A stretch of 64,000 bases of DNA, taken from Epiperipatus broadwayi (Eukaryota > Onychophora > Udeonychophora > Euonychophora > Peripatidae). The translations under genes and the position numbers were made by a program. The DNA is taken from positions 233,001 to 297,000 of the forward strand of contig JAQFVV010006503.1 in the NCBI GenBank assembly GCA_028023455.1, given 5' to 3'. The notes under the pieces were generated by a model. The model did not search any database, was not told where the DNA came from, and saw only the letters and a program-made list of their open reading frames with translations. Positions 1-11,769 of this stretch are shown one piece after another. Each line of letters begins with the position of its first letter. Positions within the stretch are counted from its first letter, which is position 1.

Positions 1-1927
1 CTAATTTATTGTTGTAAATCAGAACTTGTCTCTATTATATGCACGTATATAACTAAATAAAAGAACTTTTTATTATAATTTCTTTTAAAACACTTTCTTT
101 ATATAATATCATTAGCAAGATGGTATTTTATTAGTCATACCTATTTTAGGTGTAATTATTTGCTTACAAAAAGTAAATCATTTTAAAATTTTCTCTAAAA
201 TGAAATGTTGTACATTTTTTTCAGAAAGTCATTTTCCCATTCATCAAAGATTAGCAAAGAGACCTTAAATTAGTGAAGTCATTTTAAGATTTTGTCAGTC
301 TAACTTACTGTAGATTTATTGAAGCTGGTAAGGAATCAAATTGTATAATAAATCTAGCAAATGTGTCTTCATAAACAGAGTAATTTATTTTAATAATTTC
401 GCAAAGGATTTTTAAAACTTTCTGATAAAGAATTGATATCAAATTAATAGAGACTGAATTTCAAACTCTAGTGATGGTCTTACACGTATCAATTAAATAG
501 CAATAAAGCTGAATTATAAAATGTCTGTCAATGTACTATGCTTAATCATTTTGAGAAATTTAAAGAACTAATAGTGCGTTCTATGCTTCTTTAATTGCAC
601 TCATTTCAGTCTAAAATAGAATTTTGATTTTGTACTTTAATAAATTTTATTTAGTTTTTTTTTTTTTTTTAAAAAAGGGGGGCGTGTATTTGGAAAATGT
701 AATCCTAAATGCTATCATTAGGATAAAGTTGAATTATATATAATTAACTTGTTATTATTATTGCTATTATTATTAATAACATGATAATTTAAAAAATATA
801 AATAAACAAAAAATAAAAACGTTAAAATTTATAAATTTTATAAGTCTGTATCGCAATGAATACGGTAGCGTCCATTTTTTTTGTCTTGGAGTTTCTACAT
901 TTTTTTTTCACGTTTAAGAAGTTAAAAGCAGTCTAATAACAATCTGTTTAAAGATATGATTATTATATGAAAGCAGAAAGAAATTATTACAAAGATTTTA
1001 TATACAGATGGTAAAAATAAAGATAGAAAGTACAGTATAGACAAAAATTTATTTAGAATTATAAAGATATAGTGAAAAACAGATCTGAAGAAGAAAAAAT
1101 AACTTTGATGCCATTTATGAAAAAAACAAAAAAACAAATGAGTAATATAATCCAAGAAAAAATGAAAAGAAGGTATTAAGAGATGATTATCTATTGAATG
1201 AATTACATAATTTTTAATAGCAAAAAGTGGATTGAGATGTTTTGTTAACTATTTAATAAAACATTAAATTTGGGCTTTATATAAATGTTAAAAATTGTAA
1301 AGAGGGAATATGAATTTTGATCCTAAATCAAAGACTACATTTTTAAAAAACTTCAAGCTAACAGACATTATTAATAAAAATAACCTCAAAATATATCATA
1401 TGAAAGGTTTTGGACAACCACAGAATTAAAATTAAAATTTAAAGTAAGTGTTTTTTAAATATATTGTAAAATTAAATTTTAGAAAAATTAATTCAATTAA
1501 ATGAATGTTGCACTATTGAACAATATTTGGAGATTAATATTAATCAAAGATAAAAAAATATTTTGATTAAATATAGCAGCAAATAAAACATATATTTAAA
1601 AAAGTAGGAATTTAGAGAATAGAATAAAATAATATAAACTGGGTTAGATTTTGTTGAAACTAGATAATCATATAAAGGAGGGAAATGATTATAAATGCAA
1701 ACCTAGTGTAAATCAGAATTTCTGAAACAGGTAATAAATAATCATTAACTTAAATAAAGTAATTCCAAAATAAATAACTAAATATTTTGTAAATTAAAAA
1801 GTTAAATTATAATTTACTCAGAAATAATTTGTGGGTAATCTTAAATTCTTTAGAAATATCTAAAACAACTGTTTATATCTAAATTTCTCAGTGGATGAAT
1901 TTGTAAAAGAGATATACAAAATACAAT
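1..1927. other. AT-rich non-coding stretch
   Basis: I see no gene or repeat family with recognisable homology here. The only local structure is a T16-A6-G6 homopolymer run at about 655-682. Reading frames are short and of low complexity. Confidence 0.7.
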
Positions 1928-2218
1928 CACCTGCAGAGTGACAGGCAAAAACTCTCCATATAGTAGATCTAAGCACAGTGCTCTCAGATCCAGGGCTCCT
2001 CACTGATGAAGGTCATAAGCCAGAATCTAGTCTGGGGATATTGGATGAGTAGGCACTAGATAGGGATTTTATGCACAAGCCTTCTGGAATCCATTGATCA
2101 CTCTTGTTAGCACAAGGTGGCACTACTATATGGAGAGTTTTTACCTGTTTAATAACAGTTATGTGTTAGCATGAGATGGTGATCATGTGATGTTTAGTAG
2201 TTTAGCACCTGCAGAGTG
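1928..2218 (+). mobile_element. Family A hammerhead-bearing element, copy A1
   Basis: A roughly 265 bp repeat (1941-2205) bounded by an exact 13-bp direct repeat CACCTGCAGAGTG (1928-1940 and 2206-2218), which could be a target-site duplication. Inside it, 1943-1966 and 2123-2146 form a 24-bp inverted repeat (23 of 24 match). A hammerhead-ribozyme fold sits at 1988-2046. Related copies lie at 5191-5462 and 15190-15664, with a palindromic derivative at 13211-13350. All share the block 'tagggattttatgcacaag' and the 3' part ending near 'gatcatgtgatg'. It has no coding capacity. Size, ribozyme and flanking repeat fit a retrozyme-like non-autonomous retroelement; this is inference from the known PLE/retrozyme class. 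Confidence 0.65.
1988..2046 (+). ncRNA. Type I hammerhead ribozyme motif, family A copy A1
   Basis: Core CTGATGA at 2003-2009, then a short stem II (GGT, five-base loop, GCC), GAA at 2023-2025, a two-base-pair-scale stem III and GTC at 2030-2032; predicted cleavage would follow C2032. Stem I proximal strands CTCCTCA and TGGGGA pair, followed by an internal loop and a distal helix ATCCAG/TTGGAT (one G-U). The base after GAA is T where A is expected, giving a U-U at the base of stem III, so this copy may be weak or inactive. The fold is seen directly; activity is inferred. Confidence 0.7.
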
Positions 2219-3034
2219 GTTATTGAAAATGAAAAAAATTGTCAAGAAATAAGAAAAACAATTTAATTTATATTAAAAATAAAAAATATAGCTTAAAAAT
2301 GAATTTAACAGTAAACTGGACCAAAAGGCTTTGTATTATTAAGATTAAAATGATTATATTAAACACCAGAGGACTACATTTTTGTTATTATTAGAAAAAC
2401 AGTTAAAAGAGAAGGTAAATAATAATATAGAATCTCTCGTAATAAAAAAGAAAAACATGACCATAAAGATCAGATTTTTTTACATGATATGTAATTTGAC
2501 AAATTTTCTTTGGTCAACAGTGAATTTAAATCTTCTTTTGATCAGTAACCTTAAAATGGGTTTGTGTTAACATCTTAATCTTAACATAGCACTGTATTTC
2601 ACAGTTGGAATTGGACATATAAAACTTCATATGTGAAATATTAATCCAACATAACTGATGATAATTTTCTGATATGAAGTATGCATTGTAAACAACAACA
2701 CAGTGTAATAACCAGGTTATTGGTCTACAATCTCATAAGCTGGGATTCTACTAAAGATAATCTGAAAATTTCTAACTTTAGGTTTTCAAATATATATACC
2801 ATACCATACCAAAGTGAAATAATCATTCCATTAGGTTATTAAATGAATAGATGAAAGATAAACAGTTAACCAACATATATTAGAAAAGTATTGATGCATT
2901 AATTATAATGCAAGATTACGATTGCAGTATTAAGATTTTCATTATTACCTTTTCTTTTGAATAAGAACAATTTTTCATCATCTCATGAATTCTAGTTTTT
3001 TTTCTCAAATTAAGAGAAAAGACAATTATTGGCA
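2219..3034. other. AT-rich non-coding stretch
   Basis: No gene, RNA or repeat signature was found. The short plus-strand frame near 2382-2570 shows no recognisable domain or codon structure. Confidence 0.6.
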
Positions 3035-3540
3035 CTGTAACATACCCATAAATTCCAAAAATAGCAGACAAATTAAGGAAAATCTGCAATCAGTATAACA
3101 TCAGAACAGCTTTCCAGAGCCATACCACCCTGTGAGGAATTTTAACATCTACAAAGCCTAAACTTATAATGCTGGAAAGAAAAAAAACTGCATCTATTAA
3201 ATACCATGTGAATATGGAAGAACATATATTACTGAGACCAGCCATCCCATTGAAAATCACTTGCAAGAACCCAAACTCATGATTAGGAGATAAAAAATAG
3301 ACGTGTCTAAGGTAGCAGACAATGTATGTGCCAATAAACATATGTTCAATTGGGAAAATACAAAAATATTGGATAGAGAAGAAATGGTACAAAGAAGAAA
3401 ATTTAAAGAAGCTACTCACATGACAATGGCAAAACATCCCATAAGCCAACTTAGTGTAACTGTACATAATGTATGGAAACCACTAATTAATTTTGCTCTT
3501 AGGAAAAACTTGAGAAATCAAGAGGAACCTCATAGATAAG
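3035..3540 (+). pseudogene. Penelope-like element C-terminal fragment (GIY-YIG endonuclease), degenerate
   Basis: Plus-strand translation in shifting frames gives hallmarks of the C-terminus of a Penelope-like element: a segment reading KIADKLRKICNQYNIRTAF, then a broken PCEYGRTYITETSHPIENH run corresponding to the IPC...YIGET core of the GIY-YIG nuclease, then KHMFNWENTKIL and QRRKFKEATHM, the usual H-x-W-x-x-x-K-I-L / R-R-x-x-E-A distal motifs. Stops interrupt it, for example before the clean frame at 3303-3539, and the catalytic glycine of YIGE is replaced, so it is dead. The reverse transcriptase part is absent. It differs clearly from the PLE pair at 54.6-59.1 kb and so represents a second PLE lineage. 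The opposite-strand frame at 3090-3467 is a shadow. Confidence 0.7.
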
Positions 3541-3570
3541 TATATTAAATTACTACAGACTATTGTCTTT

Positions 3571-3800
3571 GTCAGGATGACATAGTTGGTTAGAATGGCA
3601 CCTTAAAATTTAATACTCAAGAATCTAAGGGTCCAGGTTTGAATCCCATGCTAGTACTGTCACTGGTCAGGCCAGAAACACCTGAAAAAGAGGGGAGAAT
3701 AATATCTCTCAATATGTTGTTCCTATAATAACCTGTCTGATGTGCTATTACTAATAGTTGGATGTATTTGGAATATCTAAATAAAGTTAAATTTTTCTAA
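3571..3800 (+). mobile_element. tRNA-derived SINE-like copy
   Basis: The left end resembles a tRNA. An A-box-like TAGTTGGTTAGAATGG lies at 3583-3598 and a B-box-like GGTTTGAATCC at 3636-3646. GTCAGGATG at the start and ACTCAAGA in the anticodon region recall tRNA-Leu(CAA). A unique body follows, ending near an AATAAAG at about 3780-3786 and an AT-rich tail. Arm pairing is incomplete, so it is not a functional tRNA. An RNA polymerase III SINE head is the best reading; the 3' limit is approximate. Confidence 0.5.
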
Positions 3801-5190
3801 AGACATTCAGTACACATATTAGATGATGGAAATCAATATAAAATTACAACTAGAACACCATATCACAAATGTTCAGGAAAACATTACAACAGTGTATTTA
3901 TTTATGGAATAATTTTTGAGGGATTTCATTCTATCTAACATTTTTATGGCCTCTCTTTAAAATATTTATAATTTTCTCACGTGTAAGAATATGCATTTTT
4001 TATTTATTTACTTTTTCCAATATATATATTTTCTACTTTTCTTTATCACTTCTTGCTTCCTAACTTTTTCATATCAACTTTTTTTTCTCTTTCACATTCA
4101 TATTTCAAAGAAAGCTAATATATATATTAGTTATCTTAATTTTTTTACTTCTTACTTTAACACAATCTTAATTTTATTGGTTTAATTATTGGGAAGTTTT
4201 AAAATCCAATATTTTTATTTTATAAACATTTAGTTGAAAAAAAAAAACTTTTAAAATTCTGACATTTAATTTATTTGTTTAGAAAATATTATTTGCTGAA
4301 CTTATGTGTTTCCATGAAGATGAAAAAGACATTGATTTAAAGAATTTTCAATATTTTTTTAACGTAGCCTTTTTAATTGAAAAATAAGTTATTTATTTAT
4401 TTTTTTTACCTGAAATTAAAAAAAAATCTTTAAATGCAATTTGTAAAATTGGTAATATATAGAAATAAGATATAAAGAAAAAAATATTTTTTCTTCCTCA
4501 CCACTCTCTCTTTCTATATATATTTGTGTGTATGAGTATGTAGTTAAATGGAAAAAAAGAAAAAGAAGAAAGAGAGCCGGAGAAAAAAAAGGGAGAAATA
4601 AAAAAGTGGAAAAGAAAATAGAGAGACGAAGTTTTTATTAGCTTGTTTTAAATTTTGTGAATATTCAGTAACTCTTTTTTTCTGTTGTTGTTGATTTTTG
4701 ATTATCTTTTCATTTATGATGTAAGCATGTGAAAGAGCTCTCGAAATGTATTTTAAAATTGCCCCCACATCACGTCTGATGAAACAAAAATAAAAGATAA
4801 CTGTAAGACATTTTACTTTTATTAGAATTAATGATATTGGAAATATAATTAATAGTAAAACAAAAGTTTATGCAGGTTTATTCATAAAAAAATATTGCTG
4901 TATAAATTTCAGCATAATGTAGAACGGTAGGGATTCCAGAGCTCAAAGTTGGTAAATCAGTATTCAAACTTTTGTTAGGTTCAGACACCACTAATTATTA
5001 GGTTACTTACAAATAATAATGACATTATAAAGATTTAGAACTTTTGGTATTAAAGGTTTTTTTTCTCAAACAGTACAATTCTATTACTTCATTCTTTTAT
5101 AATTCTTTAGTCTGATGCTATGTAGATAACTCATAGCTTTATGGTTAAGTAAATAGTTAACTGATAGCTTTATAGTTAACTAAATAAGTA
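3801..5190. other. AT-rich non-coding stretch
   Basis: It holds T-rich and purine-rich runs, for example A/G-rich 4549-4625, but no gene. Reading frames at 3991-4185 and 4544-4768 are low-complexity products of base composition. Confidence 0.65.
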
Positions 5191-5462
5191 AAAGAGGATG
5201 GCTGGAGGTATTCTTTAGATACATAGAGTTAGGTATAATGCTATTGAATTCAAGACCGCTCACTGTTGAAAGCTATAAGTGAGAAACTAGCCTAGGTATA
5301 CTGAATGTGTGGGAACTAGATAGGGATTTTATGTGCAAGTTCTAACATCCATTAATTACTATGGATTAGTGGTACTACTGTATGGATAGTTTGCTACTGT
5401 TTTAAAAGCTTGAGTGAGCATAAAAAATGGTGATCATGTAATGATTGAGTGGTTTAACCGGT
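5191..5462 (+). mobile_element. Family A hammerhead-bearing element, copy A2 (diverged)
   Basis: A diverged relative of the 1941-2205 element: it shares 'tagggattttatg', the block around 'tactgtatgga' and the 3' part 'gtgatcatgtaatg'. It carries the degraded hammerhead at 5248-5306. It is non-coding. The boundaries come from where similarity to A1 fades, so they are approximate. Confidence 0.55.
5248..5306 (+). ncRNA. Degenerate hammerhead motif, family A copy A2
   Basis: It keeps the hammerhead layout, with CTGTTGA in place of CTGATGA, GAGAAAC, and GCC in place of GTC at the cleavage site. The core is therefore damaged at two essential bases. The distal stem I is still paired (ATTCA with TGAAT), where copies A1 and A3 have ATCCA with TGGAT: a compensatory C-G to U-A change. 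This supports a formerly functional structured RNA. Confidence 0.5.
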
Positions 5463-6015
5463 AATTTATTGATAGTTATTTCTTCTCCAATGATTTTTGT
5501 GCTATTGTTTCCCAAAGCAGCCAATATTCATTTTTATTTGCTCTATGAATGCTTTTTATCAAATTATGGTTCTTTAGTATTTTATAAATTCACAATGCTC
5601 CGTGATTACAGAGTTTGACCAACATACTGAAAATGACAGTAATGTCATCATATCCAGTGACTGATCTTATCTAGTGATAAAAAAAAATCAGTGTAGTAAC
5701 AAAATGAACATAGACAATTTATTTATCATTTGATGCATAATAAATAAGTTTAAGTTTATAATCCTAAAACATTATTAAAAATATCTATGCTTCAGTGGTC
5801 AATTTTCTCCCTATAAAAAGAAATCATATTCATATCTCTAAAACGTTTGGTAGAAATACTATTGATTATACAATATCTAATTCCAAAATGAAATATTATC
5901 TCATTAAAAATAGATAATAGATATAATATCAGAATAAAAAAAATATTTTCAACTGGTCTGATTATAATTACAGTAATAAAATTAATATCTTAATGTGTGT
6001 GAATGTTATATGGTG
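5463..6015. other. AT-rich non-coding stretch
   Basis: No gene or recognised repeat was found. Confidence 0.6.
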
Positions 6016-6721
6016 CTGTGTTTCCTCCAAAATGAGACCTAACCAAAAAAGCCCTAGCTTTTAAATTTTCAAGATAAAAAAAAAAACAAATTGATTTCTT
6101 ACATTTTTTTCCTCTTAAAAGACTTTATTAAAATAACAGAAGTGATTTTAGAAATCCAAGTTTAGCTTAAGTTAAATCAGATTCTTTATCTATTAAAGAA
6201 AAGTTTTAAAATGAATACCCAAGTAGGGTTTTTACAAATAATTTGGCACGTGTTTACAATTTGCATATTTGATAATGGATAGATGTGATTGTGTTCTAGG
6301 TTAATCTTTGTAATTCAATACTCAGTATGTCATAAAGAACATACTTAAGATACACATGTGAAATAGAGAAACATTTTATAACTTTTGTTAACTGTAATCA
6401 TTTTTGTTATCACTCCTGTATCACAAGTCTTTAATTAACACTTGATTTAATAATAAATTTAAACAGAATGATATTATAATCACCAGATATTAGAGCTATT
6501 TTAGTGAGTAGAAGAAAGAAATTGTGGGGGGTTCCTGGGGTAAGGAATCTACAGCTTTCTTTAAAAAGAAAAAAACATTTCAATAAATGTACATTTTTAG
6601 ACTTGAAATGTAGATTTTTATATATGAAAAAATAAGACATTCCCTGAAAATAAGTCCTACAACATCTTCTGGGGCAATAATTAATATAAGGCTGGGTTGT
6701 ATTTTTAGGGAAACATGGTAG
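6016..6721. mobile_element. Probable mariner-like MITE or MITE ends
   Basis: The left end begins CTGTGTTTCC followed by 'ccaaaatgagacctaacc'. The right end, read on the minus strand, begins CTACCATGTTTCCC followed by a related 'aaaaatacaaccc' block and then 'gccttatattaatt'. From memory, this is the terminal pattern of a widespread Tc1/mariner-type non-autonomous family with ends like CTGTGTTTCC. The two ends are inverted, so they may bound one roughly 0.7 kb element or be two solo ends. The interior has no transposase frame. Confidence 0.45.
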
Positions 6722-8476
6722 CAATAGATTGATAATATGGTAACAATAGTTTGATTAATTGTGTAGTCATTTGGCAAATTTATTGGACTTACATTAGTCA
6801 TACATTTTTCAATGTTTTCCATTTCATTACTAAAAAAAGTATGGTAATACTTAGATTTCATGATTATATCAAGTAATGCCTTTAAGACTCACTTTTATTT
6901 TATGTATATCACAACTATATTATAAATAAAGTTCAGAGAAATCTTAAACTATTCATTATGAAAATCAATTTCTTTGAAAGGTTTTAATGGATATCATTAA
7001 TCTTTTATCTATTTAAGAGAGGCTGAATAATGTTCAAATGGATTTAAGATAAAACAGCTCATGTTTTCAGACCAAAATTGAAAATTTGGTTTGAGATAAT
7101 ACTGATTAAAATTAATATTTATATATACGTATTTAACCTTCTTTATCAAACTGTTCAAACAGTCTGTATTCATGCAGAATAATGCATGAATCAAGAGAGG
7201 ACCATACAAAAGTACTCAATCAGGTAGTTCTAACAACATATTTTATGTTGAAAGAATACATTCAAATTGCTGAGATGTTTTCGAAATTATTCAATGAAAG
7301 TAGTTAAAAAAGTTGTAAAATATTTTATTTGACCAAATGACGTATTTCTAATTATCTATGACATAGTTATTATAATCATGATATTATTATGATATAGTAT
7401 TGACATTAAAGTATAAAATTGAAATAGAAGTTAAATCATATAACTGTTACACTTGTAAGGATCGCAGAGGTGTGTTCATATATTTAACACTCTTTACAGG
7501 GATTTGTTTTACAGTGAGTATGTGTATTTTTGTAGAATCTTATGTAATATTAATTGATGTTTATCTGAAAGCATATATTTCTGATGACAATTGTGTAAAC
7601 AGATTTTATTTGTACATTTTTGTAGAACACAGTTACTTTTCTTGAGATTAGAAACTTTTAAATCATTAAACAGTCTACCCATTGGATATCGATGCTCTAT
7701 AAAATAAGAGATCAGTGTTGTAATGTTTTTAAAAACAAAATGGCTAATATGTATACCCACAGATTTATAAGTCTAATTGTATCAATTGCTGCATTTTTAG
7801 GATTCTCTTCATATAAGAAAAATAGAATATATTTGTAATAATTCTGTGCACATGATGTCAAAATAAATATATTAGCATAATAGATGTTACCATTATTTTG
7901 CCTAATTATTGTGTAGTTTAATAAATTTTTAATATTATGTGTTATAATTGTTCTTATTAATAGTTCAATTAACCATAAGTGAAGAAGGCTTATGGTGTGA
8001 AACAATTTCTGATTAATGTTTCATCTAAGAAAAATTGACATAAATCAAAATTATTAATATTTTAATGTAAATAATCAAGAAATTTTAATAGTGTAGTGTC
8101 AAGCTGTAATTCTAAAAAGATGCTAATCAAATCTCCTCACATGCATCATACATTAATATTCAATTAGCAGTGTTAAATATGAGTAAATTCTTAATCCAAA
8201 TCACAATCAAATCTTCACACACGTGCCTTACTATAATATTATATTAGTGATGTCAAGAGTTGATTTCTTTAGAATGATATTTTATTAATTTTTGTAAAAT
8301 AACAATATAATGCAGAAGCTTTTAAATCCTTATTTGAAGATTTATTTATCAACAAAATCCAGAGTTATTTAATCATTATTGATACTTCTGGATTATACAT
8401 GGAAAAAACTTCATCAGTTCCTCAATTAAAAGCAGATAAATTTGTGTACTTTTGTTTACATTTGCAAGCATGCGAG

Positions 8477-8480
<4 letters not shown>
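6722..8480. other. AT-rich non-coding stretch
   Basis: No supported gene was found. Several 65-97 codon frames occur here (6580-6861, 7009-7209, 7400-7645, 7509-7760, 7712-8005) but have no domain, biased composition and mutual overlap on opposite strands. Confidence 0.6.

Positions 8481-8541
<61 letters not shown>
8481..8541. repeat. (TA)n microsatellite
   Basis: An uninterrupted run of about 30 TA units. Confidence 0.95.
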
Positions 8542-8543
<2 letters not shown>

Positions 8544-10138
8544 CCTTATACCTGGAATATCATTTTTTATTGTGTCAGACAAAATGACATAGATATATAT
8601 TTTTTAGTATTCATAATTGATAATAAAATTTAAGAAAGTTTTATACATAATGGATATAAAATAATAAGTTTCCCAAAATTTATATCAACCGTGATAAGAA
8701 TATTACATTATTATTTAATATATTACAACAAATTCTTGTAAAGCAATTACTGAATAATGTAAAAGGTAAATACCATTTATTCTTTATTATAGTCTTCCAG
8801 GAACTACAACCATTTACTAATGTCAGATAAGATTATGATAATATGATAAAATTCATGGCATACATTTAGGTTGAAAGGATGGTCTATCATTTTTATCTTG
8901 GCATTATTATAAAAAAATAACTGGTCTAATATAACATTTTTATCATCTTTGTTAAATCCTATATTTGAAATTTAAATTTATATTCAGATAAGTCTAAATA
9001 AGTTATATAAATCTATGTTATGAAAGAACGCAATTTATAGTTTTAACATTCCGATAACAATTTGTATTTCAGTTTTGAAATTTTTATATTTACAAAAGAT
9101 TTTATTTTTTTAGTATTGTTTGTTTCCACTTGAAAATTATGGAATGCTCCATGTTAATAATATACAGTGATGATTTTTGATTTATTTTTTTTCTACAAAT
9201 TTATCTGTGGTTACATAAAATGGGTTTTAAAAGATTGTCTGAAATATATCTGGTATTAAAACATAATTAATGTATTCTGTTAATTCAATGAGATTATCTG
9301 GAAATTTAAATGTTAATTGTCATTTAAGCATTGGAGAATAATCGACTTATTTTCAAGATAAAACCTTGTTTTTAATAATTTGATAAAGACATTGCTATGT
9401 TATCAAATCATTATTATAATGTGAAAGGAGAATGAGAAATAGGAAGTGATTTAATAACTCATAAAATAATCTTAATGTTAGCCAAATTATTACTAAATGT
9501 CAAAGGAATCAAAATACATTAACATGAATATTTATATGTATAAAAGATATAAAACTCATGTTTTCACTGTAAAGACAAACAAGAAAATATTTATGCAAAA
9601 AGAGATCAAAAGGTAAATGTTTTCAATCATGTTTGTGACAATGGATGTGGCATGAAATTGCTTGTCTCACTTTTTAAAAAAGTAATAGTGACTAGATATT
9701 AAAAAAAGGTTCAATGTGAAAGTTAAATGTTTTATAATCTTACAAAGATTTTACTTTGAATTCAATCAGTCTTTAACATTATAAAGTTATAATATTTTTT
9801 TTGGAATGCAGTGACTATTGCCCTGAATTATAGAATCTAGCTGAATTCAATATGGTTTTTTTCATTAAAAAACAAAACATGTCCAACAAAGTGTGTTTGC
9901 TTTTTTTATATCCTATTATTTATTTCATAATAGTTAATACTAAAATGGCAAATATAAGTTTTAATTTTTTTAATTTAAATTTGTCATTTTTGATTATGGT
10001 CTTTCTGTCTTTATTATCACTTCTTTATTAATAAAATTCAGAGATCTAAATTATCTTTTAAATAATGAATTAATTATGTATTGTTTATCAAACGATTTGT
10101 TAATTTTCAAATTACAAGAATTATGAAAAATACATATT
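8542..10138. other. AT-rich non-coding stretch
   Basis: No gene, RNA or repeat family could be supported. Confidence 0.65.
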
Positions 10139-10173
10139 ATATATATATATATATAAATTTATTAGTAAATGAA

Positions 10174-10215
<42 letters not shown>

Positions 10216-10223
10216 ATTCATCA

Positions 10224-10261
<38 letters not shown>

Positions 10262-10267
10262 TGATGA
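10139..10267. repeat. (AT)n runs, one forming a flanked palindrome
   Basis: Three (AT)n runs. The last is bracketed by CATCACTGA on the left (10218-10226) and TCAGTGATG on the right (about 10258-10266), so the whole 50 bp is a palindrome able to extrude as a cruciform. Confidence 0.85.
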
Positions 10268-10854
10268 AGCATGACTTTTTTAGGAATGGAAGCACCCTAT
10301 ATAATCTTTTTTTATAATGTTTTTATTTCACTTGCCACAACAATTTTTATGTAATGATGCCTAATATATACATATTACTCTCTTTAGAAAATCTGAAACT
10401 CTCTTATTTGTAAATCAGAGAATAAATTATCAAGATATTTTTATTGTCCAAATGCTTTTAACATTCTTAAGTTTTAACTATAAATTATATTTTAGCATTG
10501 TGTTAACTTTTTATAATCAACCAATAATGCATTGATCAAACTCATTCTTTGCCATATATAAAAACAATTCAACTGTTGTTAAAAAAATTAAAAGTTGACA
10601 GAAATTCCACACAAAAAATAATGAGTTTGAATTGCTCATTTTTCTTTTTTATGTTAATCAGACCGTGATTAGTTTAAATATAAATAATACATTATCAATA
10701 TATTTTTATCTTCCAACAGTATATTAGATTTTTTAGATTGAAAATGAATTTTTAAATTAAATTTTAATTAAAGATTTTGCAAGTTTTAGTGAATTTTTCT
10801 ATAAAAGAACACATTCCATTCAATACATGGACACTTTATCCCTGACAAATATAT

Positions 10855-10990
10855 ATAAAGTTAAATTCACAGCCAAGGTACATTGATGTGTAGCAACCAA
10901 TCAGACATGTTCTGCAGGTTCAGCCTGCAGAACCAATCTGATTGGTCTTAACATATCAATACATCTTGGCTGTGGAGTTAATTTTATACA
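10855..10990. mobile_element. Short fold-back (MITE-like) element
   Basis: Imperfect inverted repeat of roughly 65 bp arms: the left arm runs from 'aaagttaaattcacagccaag' through 'accaatcagac' to 'tctgcagg', and the right arm mirrors it through 'cctgcaga', 'ctgattggt' and 'cttggctgtg' to 'gttaatttt'. It is non-coding. No other copy was noticed in the window, so the MITE assignment is inference. Confidence 0.6.
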
Positions 10991-11214
10991 TCTAACAAAG
11001 ATCATATTTACTAATTAATTTTCAAATATATTAATCATTAAAATATTATATATATAATCGAAAGTGTTCCTAAGTGGATAAAATTTTTAATTATATATAT
11101 ATGGAAATAGCACTATTATTGTAAATTATTATATAATTAAATGAGCATTGAATGGTTAGCAAGTTTTACTATGGGATTGATACTTGAAGGAAAAATTATA
11201 ATATGATGCTTACC

Positions 11215-11300
11215 TGCCTTATATGGTTTAGTTAAGTGGTATAGAGTCCGATTCTGAAATATAAGATCCTCATGTTGACTCCAATTCTGGACACTGGGAG
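11215..11300 (+). other. Weak tRNA-like segment (possible SINE head)
   Basis: It contains TGGTTTAGTTAAGTGGTA, similar to a tRNA D-arm/A box, and about 45 bases later TGTTGACTCC, a poor B-box match. Arm pairing is incomplete, and I could not settle an anticodon. The opposite strand holds a 66-codon frame that I do not consider a gene. Confidence 0.25.
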
Positions 11301-11723
11301 CATTCAAACTTTTGATGAACTTGAGTGATGAAGTCATTTAATTATTTCTCTTTCATTGCCCTGAAATAAATATCAGATATTCACTGTAAGATCAGAAAAC
11401 AATATTATTTATGATATGGTATAACAATGTCTGGATCAGCTGTGTATTGATCTTTATTCTAATGAATAATTTTTGACTGCCTCTAAATATGGAAAAAATC
11501 AAAGAAACATTCAATGCATGGATAAACATCCATTTATATGATATCATTTATATTTAATATATAAAAAGTATCCTTTTCATAATGAATCTACGATGTATTA
11601 AGTATTGTTATTAAATTAACAATTGATAAAAAAATAAAAAGATTTTCTTAAATCTCTTTTTTCTCATATGTATAAATAAAGTGAGCATGTAAGATTTGTT
11701 TACCTATGATATATATATATATA

Positions 11724-11769
11724 CCCCCCCCCCCCCCCCCCCTTTTTTTTTTTTTTTTTTCCCCCCCCT
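11724..11769. repeat. C19-T18-C8 homopolymer block
   Basis: A run of 19 C, 18 T and 8 C, immediately after an (AT)n run. It is a pure polypyrimidine tract, prone to triplex formation, polymerase slippage and assembly error. Confidence 0.9.

Noticed and set aside
2650-2700. CTGATGA at about 2656 as a hammerhead core
   Set aside because: There is no stem II and no GAAA within the required distance.
3090-3467. 125-codon minus-strand frame
   Set aside because: It lies antisense to the PLE GIY-YIG fragment, which has recognisable motifs; the frame itself has none.
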